Shown: positions 12,207 to 26,303 of the stretch, one piece after another
Layout: each line of letters opens with the position of its first letter
How positions within the stretch are numbered: position 1 is the stretch's first letter
Assembly (NCBI RefSeq): GCF_016545825.1
Contig: NC_052613.1
Coordinates: 11,222,001-11,286,000 of the forward strand
DNA: 64,000 bases
Direction of reading: 5' to 3'
Source of the DNA: Eucalyptus grandis
Taxonomy: Eukaryota > Streptophyta > Magnoliopsida > Myrtales > Myrtaceae
Program-made: the position numbers and the translations under genes
Notes under the pieces: model-generated
What the model was told of the DNA's origin: nothing
What the model saw: the letters and a program-made list of their open reading frames with translations, nothing else
Database searches by the model: none

Positions 12207-15200
12207 AGTGGGAAAGTGGGAAATGAGGTGCATGGTGGGTTGTTCAGAAGAACCCAAGACCAAATGATGAGGCGAGGTTGACTTGGAGATTGATTACCCA
12301 CACGATGAAAAAGCTAAAGTTGCACTGGAGCAAAAAGGAAAAAGGAGAAACTGTTTATGATTGCCATTTTGCTTTGAGGTGCTCTTTCAGTTGCATTAAA
12401 TGCACTAGCATGGAAATTTATAATACTTTAAATTATGCCTTTCTTATTGTTTAATTTTTCTTATGGTATTTAATTTGTAGAGTTTGGCTAGTGATTAAAA
12501 AACATATTTGTGTGTGGATTAGGCTCATAAAAGGGATCATAGTTTTCTACACCACCTACCGTAAAGAGTTTAATATAGATGCATCCACCTAGATCCTTAA
12601 CTCATGTTTATCTCATTCATGAGATTGATAAGGTATTTTTCCATTATTGAGAAAAATGAATTATTATCATATCTTTATTTGATTTTTTTTCAATAAAGTG
12701 CTTTTGATTGCATGGATTGGTATGCTCTCAATTGCCTAACTCAATTTTATCCTCTTTATATCATGATTTCTCACCAGCAAAACAATTGCAATATGTCATT
12801 TTTCCCCTTTAAAGGTTTATGGACTACAATCATGTCGAGTTGGAGCAAATTGACTCAGTTTACTTCTCCAAATTGTAAATAACGCGAGTAATCTTGATAT
12901 TCAACTTTAAAGGGCCAAGATTGAAACGATGATTTTCCCAGGATAAGTTTATTTTCCCTTTTTGACAGACTATTGTCCATCCTAATCAAGTGGAATTTTG
13001 GAAGATTGGAAGGATATGGAGCCATTCAGCAGCTCTCCACTTCTTCATTGCAAGCCAGCAGAAGGAGCCAATCTCTTCTTCAAAAACATGACAAAACTCT
13101 CTGTATTTCTCCATCATGCTCGTCAACAGAGACCGAGGAAAAAGGGGGTGGAGAGAATAGCCAAGAGGGAATAGAAGGTGGAGATGGAGATGTGAATGTG
13201 ATGATGGAACAAGCGTGTGAATTTTTTGCGAGGCGCTCGAGTGGTTTTTGGTATTTTGTGTTGTGGGTGTGTGTTGGCCCGTCAAATCGGGTCGTGTTTT
13301 TCTCGCTTTCATGATAAGGTGTCCATGCTTTTCGGTGGCCTCTATCAACCTTTTTCTTCCATAAAGTTGAAGAGGTGCGAGGGAATGAAGCAAATAATTA
13401 AAAAAAAAAATAGTAAAAATAATTCAAGCAAAAAAAAAGAAAAAAAAAACGAAAGAAAGATCCCTCCAATCCCTATACTCGAAATTGCCTCTTTTCTACG
13501 CAGTCCAATGACGGGAAAAGGGGGGAAATAAATGAATAAAGAAGGGGGAAAACTGAATGCCGTCGTCTTTAGGCAATGGAAGTGGAATATACAATTGGAA
13601 AATAATAAATATTTAAAATAGGCAAAGTGTTGAGAAAACTCTATCTGAATGCCCCAGATATATGTTTAATATTATTTTGCCAATAAATGGCGTGCTTTTT
13701 TCTTTGGGAACAGCTTGCTTCAATTTCCCAAACAGTTCAAAACCAGCAATACGTAACCCCACTTTCATTTTCATAATCCGAAAGAGAGAGAGAGAGAGAG
13801 AATTGTGTAGAGAGCTCCAGGGATAAAGCACCGCACCACCATGGCAGTGGCACTATCACCCTCCAAATATTATTTTATTCCACTTTGATCTTCAATGATT
13901 GCGTAAAATCATATGTATGTCTACGTATTGACTCTGGGTGGGGGTGAATTTGTAATTTTCAGTGCTTTCCAGCATGAGAAGACCTCACACAATTCAGGGT
14001 CAATGGAATTGGATTTTATGTACCTTGTTGCATCTTATACCAACGCAAACAAAATTAGAGTTACTCCAAATTGGCTATCAACATATATTTGGGCTAGTTT
14101 CGTTGCATTACCACGAGGTTGGAGTTGGAGGATGCTTCGCTATTGAATATGGCCTTTTGATAACGTTTTAAATTGGTTCTATACAATGATTTAAGTTTTT
14201 AAATTAGTTGGTGATGATTGAACAATTTCTGTAATTGTCAATAAACAACAACAAATCTTCACATTCACCTTTTCCTTTAATCATATCACCAAGCTATGCA
14301 GAAATACTAAGTTTTCTGTAAGTTTCTTCGAAATTACCTTCAATCATGCTTCTAATTGATGGGTTACAAATTACAAATATCACATGTATGCAAATTTAGG
14401 TAAAAATGATTGTTGGCAGTGCCCTAATTTGTATGGTATAAGTTGGAGACATGGTTGGAAGAAACTTCAAGTATTATGGCCCTTTTTCTTTGATGAAATA
14501 AAAATGAAGATAAAGTGATGGTAACCTAAATTTTGTTAACCCCAATTTTCACGTATGCTTCACAATGGATACCAAAATTCCGGTAGATGAATTGCTAAAC
14601 AATGAAAACTTTAGTTTCAATTTTCCAAATGGCTGATCTATGGAGACCGAACCTGGAATTGCTGAGGGAGCTGCCCCTCTTCAAAGAAGCCACCGTTATA
14701 GATTTTGTGGAAGTTCTGTGATTATTGATATGATATATGAATTAAGACTCAAATATTCAATTTACATTCCAAATGTATCCGTTGACAGGTCCACTCATTT
14801 CAATGCAATCAACGGTCCAGATAAATTGTCTCCTCTCCTCTCTCTCTCTCTCTCTCCCTCCCTCCCTCCAAATTTGACCACGAATGAGGGGTTCCCTGCC
14901 TTGAGCTACCCCTGATTTAGGTCTGCCAACAGCTAGAACGGCCATCCGCGCTGCGGTCGCGACCTCTGTGGTAGCATTCACTGCGCGCGCGAGCACAACA
15001 ATCGTGGCGGCCCGGCGCAAGGTCCCATTGTGTCCAACAAAATATAATTTGCGCATCAGTAATAATAAGTTGTGTGTAATATATAGAAGCAAGCCAATCA
15101 AAAGCGATAACTTTCAAGAATTAGAAGTAAAATTGGTTTGACATTACTTTAGGTTTATTGACGTTGATTCCTTAAACCGCATCAGACGTACAATTGATAC

Positions 15201-15271
15201 TCAAAATACTTTCTCGTGTCCTACTCGCAGCATTGTGATAGGTGGGTTGAAAATTGTAGGAGCATAAGAAG
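12207..15271. other. WOX4 upstream region and intergenic DNA
   Basis: AT-rich, with GA tracts at 13785-13801 and CT tracts at 14829-14869. A 113-codon plus frame and a 135-codon minus frame overlap at 12973-13393, without recognisable domains. A GC-rich patch at 14930-15030 contains a GCGCGCG run. Nothing further was recognised. Confidence 0.4.
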
Positions 15272-15713
15272 TGAATTCCCAAAATAGTCATAAATCTATT
15301 ACAATTGTGTTAATTTAATCCTCAACATTTTTTTTCTAATTGAGTTCTAAATCTTTTGCACTTATGTTAATTCAGTCCATCCGATCAATTTTAGCCAGTT
15401 GATATTGATTTGGACGCTAATCATCGTACGTGGTACGATTGGTGCTGACCAAGACAATTTTAATAATGTATAATATTTTTTCAAATTTATTTATTTCTTT
15501 ATTTTTCTTCTCTTTTTCCCTCTTACTCTTTTTCTTTCTTTCTTTCTTTTTTTCCTTCCTTCTTCCTCTAGCAAATCATTGGAACTCGATGTCCAACCAA
15601 AGGCAAGGGCCAACGAGGTCGGCCATAGTGGTGAGGTTCACCCTCGCCATGGCTAGGTAGGGCTCCTCACCTTTGGTTGGTCACAGAGTTTTGACGACTG
15701 CTAAAGGAAGAAA

Positions 15714-15760
<47 letters not shown>

Positions 15761-15996
15761 AAATGGAAAAATAAAATTAAAAAATAAAAAAAAACATATT
15801 AAAAATTGCCATGTCAACGCTAACTACACCATGTAAGAGGGCTAGCGTATATGTTAGTGCTAGTCAACTAAAATTGATTAGATAGACTAAATTGGTATAA
15901 ATGTAAAAAGGTTTATGATTCAATTAATAAATAAATTAATTAAGAACTTAATTAATACAATTGCAATAGGTTTAGCTTTGTATTGGTAACTTTCCC
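15272..15996. mobile_element. MULE-like non-autonomous element, family A, with GC-richer core
   Basis: Left arm reads 'cccaaaatagtcataaatct', then 'attacaattgtg'. The right arm in reverse reads 'ttaccaatacaaagctaaac', then 'ctattgcaattg'. The core (about 15575-15700) is GC-richer with CCCTCGCC words. It is followed by a GA microsatellite at 15722-15757, all within AT-rich arms. No transposase frame is present. Confidence 0.5.
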
Positions 15997-16194
15997 CAAA
16001 ATGGATCATAGATAATATTTTGACTCATTTTTTTTTAAAGTTGGGTGAGATATAAGCTACGTTAAATTTATAATTATGGGTTTAAATGCGTTTAATAAAG
16101 TAAAGCGTAATTAATGATAGGTTTTAATGAGCTTATGAGGAGCCAATTTAACCCAATTAATCAAAAAGCAATATCCTCTCATGTTTGTGCACAA
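15997..16194. other. Short AT-rich spacer
   Basis: No feature seen between the MULE-like element and the minisatellite. Confidence 0.4.
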
Positions 16195-17375
16195 GCTGCC
16201 AATGGCTATGCACAGGTACCCAGCTCCTGTGTCCAAGTCATTGGCACCTAGATCTAGTCTATCAAGATTGAGCTCAGTTCCTCACTGGCTAGATTTAGGT
16301 CCACAGAGGCTAGGCCCAAATCCTCAAGATCAGGCCCAAGATGCCAGTGCCCGTGCCCTAAGTCCTCGGCGGCCATATCTAGATACCTGACTTCTACACC
16401 CATATCACTTGTACTTGGCCAAGGTCCATCAAAGATGGCCTAGGTACATCAAGGCCAAGCCTACGTCCATAGAGGCGAGGCCTATGTCCTTAATTCATGG
16501 TTGAAACCTTGGTGCATGTGCCTTGATCCATAGAGGCTAGGTCCGGGGCCTGACCTAGGTCTCTTAAAGTCGGACCTCAAACCTCAATGCCCATGCTCAA
16601 GTCCTTGATGGTCATGCCCAAGTACTTGACTCTCTCACCCAAAAACTAGGGCTCAACTCGGGTCTAACAAGGTTGACCATTTCCTCAGCTGCCATGCAAT
16701 CTATAAAAGCCAGGCAAGGTCCTTTGAGGCAAGGCCCCAAACATTGTCCAGCCTCATGTCTAGCACCCCATACTTGAGTCCCTAGTGGCTCTACCCAAAT
16801 TCTTGGCTCCTGCACCCAAGTCATTAGAGCTCGACCCGAGTCCATCAAAGTTGGGTCCGATTCCTCAACAACTAGGTTCTTTAAGGTTGCAAGGTCTTAG
16901 TACTCATGCTCAGGTCCTAGCAACCATGCCCAGAAACTTGATTCCACACCAAAGTCACCAGTGCCTAGCCAAATCCGTCATGACTGGCCTAGTTCCTGAT
17001 CACTAGGTTTGGGTCCGCAGAGGCGGGGTGGCTAAGAACCTAGCTCATGCACTCAAGTCTAGGAAGCTGACCTTAGGACCCTCAAGGACAAGCATGGGAC
17101 CCTAGTGCCCGTGCACAAGTCCTCAATGGCCACAGGTACCCATCTCTCATGCTCAGGTTGCAAGCACTCAACCTGGGTGCCTCAAGGTCAAGTATAATTC
17201 TTTGGCAGTCGAGCTCAGGTCCACAAAGGTTGGCCCAAGTCACTCAAGACCGACTTGAGACTTGATGCCCATGCCCCAGGTCTACAGGCATTGATCTTGG
17301 GTCCATTGAGGTCAAGCTCAAGACTCGAGTGTTGTGCTTGGGTCTACAGATGTTTGACATGAGTCAAGGCTAGTT
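16195..17375. repeat. Degenerate minisatellite, 'gcccaagtcct / ggtccatagaggctagg' type
   Basis: For nearly 1.2 kb the sequence repeats variants of 'gcccaagtcct', 'aggtccatagaggctagg' and 'tcaaggccaagcc' at irregular spacing of tens of bases. The composition is GC-richer than the flanks. Open frames inside are repeat artefacts rich in Pro, Leu and Ser. The same words recur at 32.7-33.2 and 36.0-36.4 kb. Confidence 0.75.
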
Positions 17376-19496
17376 CTATATATACACACACTTTTGAATG
17401 CATCAAGAATCAAACTATGATCTTCGACATGAACAAACAACAATATCACATCTTGACCAATGTTTGTTTCTGTAATAAAATTGTGTAACTTTTATATTTT
17501 ATTGTAAGTATTGATTTTCTACCCAAAATATAAAATGGGTTGGTTCCAAGAGAACAAGGAATCAAACTAGAACCAACTAGTTCCCGTTTTGAAGCCTCTT
17601 TATTTTTGTCCATCAGCGTGGCGTTTACCCATGTCTCTATGTTACTCATGTGCCATGCTAACTCTTAGCCCATGACCTTTCCCAAGTACCCAAGCTTCCT
17701 TACTAATTCAGTAAGTTGGTTCATGGAGTTGCTCGTTCTTTAAAGGCAACAAATTAAGGAAAAACATTACTAACAATTGGAGCCTGTGTTTAGTCTTGAT
17801 CAGGTTGGGTATGAATCACTAAAATTATATTGCATAAAAATGGGTTAATAGAGGTTGAACCATTTTTGACTAACTTAAACCTAACCCGATCTTCCCGTTT
17901 GCTGGCCTAATCCCAAGTATACATAATTAGTTGAGAATGCGAGATGATATTACGTAGAGACCTATGTATGCTCCAATAACTTGCTATTTTCATTTGGCGC
18001 CAAAAATTACCACGGAAGTATTTCTTTTGAGAACTCAGTTCATGTAAATCCTTAAAGTGAGCCGTTACAACATATAGTTTTAACTTTTAGCTTCCAATGG
18101 ATGTAATGAGATGAGATGCAAGCTCAGCTCATTTGTTCATGTTGACGAGTTGGATTGTATGTCTAAAGCCACTCGTTCAACGCTGGCACACAGGTAAATC
18201 CATAATGCGACCATCTTTCCGTCACTTATTGTACAGCGAACTTGATGTTCAACATAATAGGTGGTTTTTTCAACGAAGCCACTCGTTTATTCAAAAGTGT
18301 GCGCTCATGTTCCTAAATTATTAAAATATAAAAAATTGAATTAAGACGTATATTTACTGTGAATACCCCTAAAGAATGAAGTAAAAACTGCTAGCCATCT
18401 AACAGTTCGATTTTAACAATTGACTCCTTCGCACCCCAAATCCCACATGCCGCAGGATTTATCCGCTCTACTCGAGGCGGGCCAATGCGGGTATTTGTTG
18501 GGGCGGATTAAATTGTCGTGAATGATGCGGCTTACAGATCTGGTCCTGTCTCTCAATCTCATGGTCTGACTTGTAGCATATATTCGTACCAATTAAGGAT
18601 CGATCTTGAAATTGACGTCGTTGCGCGATTCTTGGACGATGATTTTGCTAACAGCTCACCGACTTTGAGAGAACCTCTATTTTATAGTTCTTTCTTTTCG
18701 CCATTTATCTTTTTGGACTTTTGTGTCGTAGGTTAATGACAAAAAATCTTTCTTCACGTAATGTATTATTGAGATCATACCTAACTCAATAATGCCTGGA
18801 TAAAGAGAAAATTATGCGGATGATGCATTCTATATAAATAATTATTTAATCGTTAAGACTTGTTTCGGTGTCCACCATTCTAACATAAAAGGAGAAGATG
18901 AAATATTCAAATCTTCATATTCTCAGAGGTGAAGATAATTTAGTATCAAGTGTAGGTTTCGACTCTTACGCCCTATAAGGAAGCGAGGCAAAAATTTGAG
19001 AGTGAAAATTAAAATAAGAATAGAATAGAACCGATAAAAAAATATATATATATATATATATAATTATTTTCTTAACTTGTGTATTAATCCTTTTATGGTC
19101 TCCTACTTCCGTCTCAATTCTCACCCATGGAAACTCAAGCAGTGAATTCAATGATAAAAATCACATTATGCTCCCACAGTCAAAGTTGCACGCGCATCGA
19201 AGCACAATATTGATGAATTTATGAATAATCACATCGATATTCAGAAAGGTAAAATGTCTGACAAGTCAAGAAAATAATAAATGTATGTGCCAGAATCCGA
19301 TCCTCTAGGCTCATCGATGGCGTCTCCATCAGCTACCTCACCCACCTAGACCATTAATTAACCTATAGAAATAATTAAAGATGGTAGTAACTTGTACAAT
19401 TAGCATTATTTTATCAACAGTATAGATTTATTGAAATACCCACAAAAACATTAAACATAGTAGAGGATCCTAGTAAAAAAATCTAATTTTGGTTTT
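17376..19496. other. Intergenic DNA, no gene recognised
   Basis: AT-rich sequence with a TA dinucleotide run near 19040-19062. No domain-bearing frame or clear element end was seen. Confidence 0.4.
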
Positions 19497-19715
19497 GCAA
19501 AAATGAGTGATTTGAAAAGTATTTTTCAAAAAATAATTATTTATATAATTTAGAAAAAATAGTTAATGAAAAATATGTTCATCATCAATAATAATTTAGC
19601 CCTAATTATTTTCATGGCCAATGAAAAAAAAAATTTATTAATTTTTCTAAATAATAAGATGCTCATTTTTTAGAAAATATTTTTCAAATCACTTATTTTC
19701 CCCAAAATGAACACA
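19497..19715. mobile_element. Small AT-rich inverted-repeat element (MITE-like)
   Basis: The left end has 'gtgatttgaaaagtattttt' and the right end 'gaaaatatttttcaaatcac', which are near-complementary arms around an AT-rich centre. Related arms occur at about 20147-20313 and 32541-32700. Confidence 0.5.
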
Positions 19716-20146
19716 CACCCAATGTTTTTAAACAAGTAAATACAAGTCGCATCATTAGGTATCCTTACAAAATTTAAAACTTAAATTAATAAAAAATAAC
19801 AATAAATTCATATAGTCTTTTATTCAAAAATCTAAAATAGATCAACCAACCAATCGTGAAAAACATCATTTCAAATCCATATTCTACTTCAAAAATCTTT
19901 AGGTTTTCTAAAGAGAATTTTTACAAAAGAAGATATATTTTTCTATTAGTATCTAGAACTTGCAAGACACATTTACCATCATATCACCAATTTACTCATT
20001 GATTCCTAGTCTCAATCAATCCATGGATCTCGATCCTTAATGACATCGTCCATGTTACTACGTTTTGCTGACTTCACCAAACCAAAATCTCTCATGACCT
20101 ACGAACCCCGACTTCAACAAAGTTCCCATGTTCAATGAAAATTATC

Positions 20147-20313
20147 TTTATTTTCACAAAAATAAATGATTTGAATAGCATTTTCAGAAAATAAAAATTA
20201 TTGATAATGAAAATATCTTTTATTCACTAATAATTTCAAATGATATAACCGATCATTCTTAGAAAAATAATCTTTTAATTATTTATTTTCTGCGAAACAA
20301 ACAAAATATTAAT
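20147..20313. mobile_element. Small AT-rich inverted-repeat element (MITE-like), second copy
   Basis: Begins 'caaaaataaatgatttgaat' and ends with 'attatttattttctgcgaaa', giving weak complementary ends like those of the element at 19.5 kb. Boundaries are approximate. Confidence 0.35.
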
Positions 20314-20858
20314 TTTTACATATGATTTTTTTTCTTCCATTGGCCCTGTTTTTCAATTGAAGCTTTACAAACTTCACTATTTATGTTCTCGGATGTCCGT
20401 TAATCTCTGTAAGTATCCTAAATCAAACTTATTTAAGAAAGAAAATATCTAATTCGACAAAGCTAAATCTATTTTATAGGATATGAACATCCAATCATGA
20501 CATTATTTCAATTTCTTTCATGTGCAAGAAACTATGGATATTTGATCGCTTGGTTTAGATACAACAAGATCTCATATTCAAGTCACAGCTTCTCTCACTC
20601 AGTTTTCCTAAAGGCCTCTAGGGTCTAGTAAATGCATCTTGACTGGGAGATTCATGGAAAATTAGTTCAGTCAAAGGTTTCAAATATCTCATCTTATCAA
20701 AAAGATGTCAATTCTAATGTTGAGAAGTTTGAAATTAAGGCAGACTTTAACATTTTGTGTAGGTTGAGCTAGGTAAACAATTTGCCTAGTATACAACTAT
20801 TGTTGTTGTTGTTTTTCCTTCCTTGGAAACAGCACAATAAGTGCTAAATTTTTGTTTA

Positions 20859-21085
20859 GGGATACAATTAATTACATTGACCAACCCTCCAAGTACGAGA
20901 AAATAATTAAATATTTGAGCACAATTTCAATGTAGTCTTTCCATTCTACGTGGCACCATACAATGATGGTGATCTCTAGAAAAAAAATCAACTAGTATGA
21001 CTACATTAGTATTTCACGCAAAGTTATAGGACTAAATTGAAAAGTTTGGTATTGAATTAACATTTGTACAATGTGATTTTTTTCC
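20859..21085. mobile_element. Degenerate MITE, family A
   Basis: Carries family A inner words: 'aatttcaatgtagtctttcc' on the left, and 'ggactaaattgaaaag' and 'tgaattaacatttgtacaat' on the right. The ends are eroded. Confidence 0.4.
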
Positions 21086-23559
21086 CAAGTATGCATATTA
21101 GAAGAGTTTATCAATGTAGTTCTCAAAAATGTTTTGACAAATTTACCCTCTAATTGGTAAAAAATATATTTTGGTCCCTCCAGCACATTTGCCATTAAAA
21201 TTTACAATTCCTCAAGCGAAATTAGACTACTTGTGAAAGATTCGAATCCATGTAAATGACATATTGCTCCATGAAATTCTTTGATTGTCAATATTAGGCG
21301 AAATCTGTCTCGACGTGTGTGTTTGGTCGGGGCGATCGGGTTAAACCTTTTTACCAATGGTGTAGCATGCTAATAAAATCGAATCATATCCCATTCCAGC
21401 TCAGAGAGTTGTCCATGCATGACCAAGTCAAGGAAAGTGGCGTGAGCACTTTTCAAAATTAAGTACCATGTGAATTTTCATAATCAAAACTTAGTTGCTT
21501 AGAAAGGTCTTAAATTTACGCTAATTGTAATTCCACGCCCTTTATTTGTCCCTCATTCTTCTTGTATAATCTGGATTCCCACAGGCATGAAAACCTTCTT
21601 ATACAACTACTAAAGATGCAATATAATCGGAATGGAAGAACTACATAAATTGAATGTAATTCCTTTCTCCCCGACATTCTTCAAATGGTCCTTTAGGCTA
21701 ATCTCAATTTAGGTAAAACTGATCGCATAACGAAATGGAAAACCTGTTTTTGATTCTAGAGGTTTAGTTTTTCCCCAATTCAATGAAAATGCTCAAGAGA
21801 AATGTTGTTCCAATCAATCCAAACTTAATCACAGCGTGAAAGCTTGATCCCAATTAGTCAATAGGCGATAGTGTCGATTCTATTCACTTATCCATCCATC
21901 AATATATGACACAAAATTCCAGTTGAAAAAAATGCATAAGAGTCAATTTTTGTGACCGTCACACAATGATTAGTGGCTAGTGCCAGCTTAAATCAAGCCC
22001 TACATCAGCTTCCTTAGATTACCATGTTCCTCCTTGACGACAATCAATATATATATATAAAGAATAGTTTGAAAAGTCGGAAAAGAGGGGACAAGGAAAC
22101 CACTCCCTTTGGAAAATATATCAAAGACACCCCACAGATTTCGGTGATGGACGTACGTAAGTACCGAGTCCTTAGCGCCAGAAATTGGTCTGGGACAAAA
22201 CCTACACTTCAGTCGCGCTGGTTTGAATCTAGCCAACCCCTTGTTTTTCTTATTATTAGGTATTTATCCTTTTCATTTTTAAATTACCCTTTTTGTCGTT
22301 TCCTCCTTACAAGAAAAGGACAAACCGAACATGAGTTTTTTTTTTTTTTGGTCGAATGAGTTTACAACACAAATTTCATATATTTGAAGATCCAGTTTGC
22401 ATCCGATTGCGATTTGCTACTCATATACATAAATAAAGCAAGAACCCAAATTAAAATAGAGCTTCAAGAATTGCCCAACCACACCTTTCGAGAGTCAATC
22501 GGGAACTATCGAATTCATCCCAAAAAGATCAGACTTGTGTTACATCAATAACAATTAGTATCAATACAAGACACGTTTTCAATTGGATTTAACATAAACA
22601 ATGGACATGCATGAAATCAATAATTGACATACCTAACTTAAAGCACCTAAAATCACATGTTCTCATACTGACTATCATAACTTAATTTGCAAAAAAAAAA
22701 CTCCTGCCAAAAGTCCTTCATATTTTGTATGGAATGAAATTATATGCTAATTTTTAATTGGTATAATCAAATTTCAATAGATTTTTCATGTGCATTTTAT
22801 ATGTTCAATACACTCGGTGTAAACTGCATGTTCGTCACCAAGGGAGCATTTTTATTTTCAAACTTTGGAGCATATCATCTTAATTTTGCCCTTTCTCCAT
22901 ATATAGATTGGAGAGTATGCATTCTAGCTGAAGTATATCTGCATAGTGATTCACTAGCAGCTTTCAGTTGAGCCTCTTTGCTCAATCGGACACTTCTTTC
23001 TTTTCCATTTTGTCTATTAATTTATTTTTTGGCATTTTAATGCGGCCCCTTTATCTCACGTACTGATCATAAGTAGCTTTTGGAGTTAAAAGTGGCATAT
23101 AAAGCTTGTCCACGGAATGATTTGATGCATTTAATCTGCCTCTTTTTGGGGCTGCTGTAGATTTGGCTTTATCTTTTGCAAAACTGATGTTCCAGAAGCT
23201 ATATATCTTTCTATTTACCCTCTCTCTTTTTTCGTTTTTTTTTTTTTCAATTTTCTCGGGCCAAATTCTTTGCACCATAATCACTAGCCAAATATCTGAG
23301 TCGAAATACAGAAAAGGTCCAAAAGGAACTTGGGTTCATGCATCTTTTTTAACGGCCGAACCACGGCCAACAAATTTATTATAAAATTTACTTCATGATA
23401 ACACTTTATGATAAAAAAATAATAATAGAGTCATAAAATAATAGGGTCATGAGAATTCTGTGAAATCACCATTAATCGTTTTTAAAATTTAAGCTAACAA
23501 ATAAATATGTCATTTAATATTTCGATGATTACCATATAAAGGATTGCAAGGAACTTAAC

Positions 23560-23607
<48 letters not shown>

Positions 23608-25304
23608 ATAAAGATATGCTAGGGAGTGTAGTTGAATTGTAAGAAATAAAAAATGAAAATGAAAATGAAGATGCACAAGTTACAAAAGCATTTACAGACT
23701 CTTTAATTCGATAATGAAGTTCTTACTCTATAATTCGAAAATGAAGTTCTTACTTTTCGAAACCACTTTCTTGTGGAATTACACGCCCTGTTTTTCTTTT
23801 TAGAGTCAAACAAAAGAAGAGGCTAAATTCCAAAATTTCAAATCGCACCGAAAAAAACACGGGGCCAGTTCCCCAGGAGTGACTTATGCTTCATGGAACA
23901 TAAATTGCCAGATGTCATTCCATCACTGATGTGAAAATTGTCGAGACAATAATGAGTGTTTGACAAATCTAAAGATCTCTTTCTTTTTCGGAAGGTCCAA
24001 TTTCCTGATTGCATAAGCTGAGTGAGATCTTGACTATCTCACTAATCACAAAAAAGAAAGCAAAAAAAAAAAAAAAAAAGAAAGAAAAGTTGAGTGAGAT
24101 CTCCCACGACACCGCACTAAATTTGTCCTGATTAAATAAAGTAAAGACATAACTATTGACTAATAGAAACAATGACTCATTGCAGAGAAACGTGTTGTGC
24201 ATATCAATTTCCTAATTGCTTGAATTTTTGCATCGTATCACGAGTTTACGACACATGGCACGAATTTGAACCGTGAAATTTTCTCTCAAGAGAGAAGTAC
24301 GGATCCGTTCGAATTCATCATGCGAACGAATTAGACGACGAATGTAAAATGAAGCAACCTGGCATGTAATCAGTGTTTTGCCCCCGCCTCGATCCACCGC
24401 TTTCGGTCTCACGTGAGCATACAAACCCTAGAATGGATTTTAATTTCCACCATCAATCACGACTTTGCTTTTGTTGTCGATTCGAAATTCTCTCTCCCCC
24501 ACCCTATTCATATAGACTCAATCATTGTGTACCTAATTTGGTGAATCCAGCGATCTACCCTCACCATTGGTCCATCAGAGATTCTGCAGCATCGCTACTC
24601 ATCACTGCATGCACCTTCCCTCTCTTGATCGCCATGCATGCAACCCCAGTCAACAAGTTCTATTTCCTGCTTGAACTAAAGACACACTCAAAAACCACTT
24701 CTCAGCAATGTCAAACGTGCTATCATGACCCCATTCTCGGTGGTCACCTAATTGTCTCCGAGTCTAGTGGAACTCCTTTATCGACCTGACAGCTTTAAAG
24801 AAGGAACAATCGGATTGATTGTTGTATCAAAACTTTGGTAGATGCAGTCAAAAAGATCTCGGATGTGGCTACAGCGACCGGTTTGGATGAGCAATTGCGG
24901 GCTTGATTTTAGTGCAGTAGATTCTGTATTCAAATCACAGTAATTCTCACTCATATTAACTTTGTGTGTTATGCCTGCCACATGTGACTAAAGTTTTATC
25001 CGATGCGTGTGAATAGGGTGATTTGTATTTATTCGTGAGAATTGCCAAATGAGCTGAAAAAGTCTAGATACTTCTTATTACTATAAAAGGAATGTGCCTC
25101 AAACCCATGACCTCATTCTAAAGGTTGATTGATCTGTCTTTTTATGTTTGGATTTTGATCTCCAATTATGTTAAAGTCTCCAAGTGTATAAAATTTCATA
25201 ATTGGACCACCGCACAATTCGAGCAGGTTTGAGTTGTCAATTAGTATGACATGGTCTCTTCGATTGGGGAACAAATCCTAAGCATTTGGGCAATAATTAT
25301 TTTA
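21086..25304. other. Intergenic DNA, no gene recognised
   Basis: AT-rich. It holds a long (AT)n microsatellite at 23563-23605, short AT runs near 22045-22060 and A/T homopolymers near 22337, 23237 and 24062. A 138-codon plus-strand frame at 24373-24789 has no recognised domain. No RNA gene was seen. Confidence 0.4.
23563..23605. repeat. (AT)n microsatellite
   Basis: About 21 uninterrupted AT units; probably length-variable. Confidence 0.9.
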
Positions 25305-25608
25305 GGGAAAATTGTCTAATCAATCATAAATCTACTGTACAAATGTCAGTTCGCTCCTAAACTTTCCAATTCTACTAATTTAGTCTTACATTTTTGCTCG
25401 AAATTCTAATGTAGTCCTTCTGACTATTTTTTTTTTTTTGGAGATTATTGACGTGGTGATGGCTCACGTAGGGTTGTTGATGACTAGACTATCATGTTAG
25501 TGATTTTCGGCGAAAATTAACCAAAATGACTTTATTGAAATTCCACGCAAGATTTCAAGACTAAATTGGTACACACGATCTGTTTAGGACAAAATGGGTC
25601 ATTTTCCC
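25305..25608. mobile_element. MITE, TIR family A
   Basis: Left arm GGGAAAATTGTCTAATCAAT; right arm in reverse GGGAAAATGACCCATTTTGT. Inner words include 'attctaatgtagtccttctg' and 'gaaaattaaccaaaatgact'. It is about 304 bp and non-coding. Confidence 0.55.
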
Positions 25609-26303
25609 GATTTTTGAGTTCTAGACATTTTACTTAGGTTGATTAATCCCCAAAACTTCTTATGAAACGGGTGCAACCAAACATCTTTCAAATGATTATC
25701 GTATTCCATCTCAACTCGTTTGTCAAAAAATTAATGTTTTGCGGTCCTCTATTATGATCAGAATTGTGCTAAACTTTCATGCAAGAATGAAAGGCTGAGG
25801 TTTTCCGACAACCAAATGTTGCCGACCGGGAAATCAGGCCCTTGTTTGCACCAAAAGTCAAAAACATATAGAACTCCTCCTACAACATTTAAATTCATTT
25901 ATCGTCCACACTGATTTCTTGTTCACCTTCCATTCCCCAATCAATGCTTGTTCATCAGTGCAATGATATGTCCCTCCTTACAACTGTTCCTCTTTCATCT
26001 CGTTAAGCACGTGAAGAGGTGTTAAATGCTGTCAATATCATTGCTTTGCTGTCTAATGATGATCTTACACATTCTGCTTTCATCATTTAATGACATGAGA
26101 TCATTAATTAAACCTTCTAATAGAGAATGCATGGTAGAAAGATCCTTCATTAAGAATGGAAAATCTTTGAATCTATTAGGATGATAATTTAGAATATTAA
26201 AATCCAAAAGACCAGATAATTGGGTGTAAGGAGACCATATGTATAGAAGACCCCATACAAATGATAAGCAAGGTGAGCAAAAAATGGTTCAAACTAACCA
26301 TAA

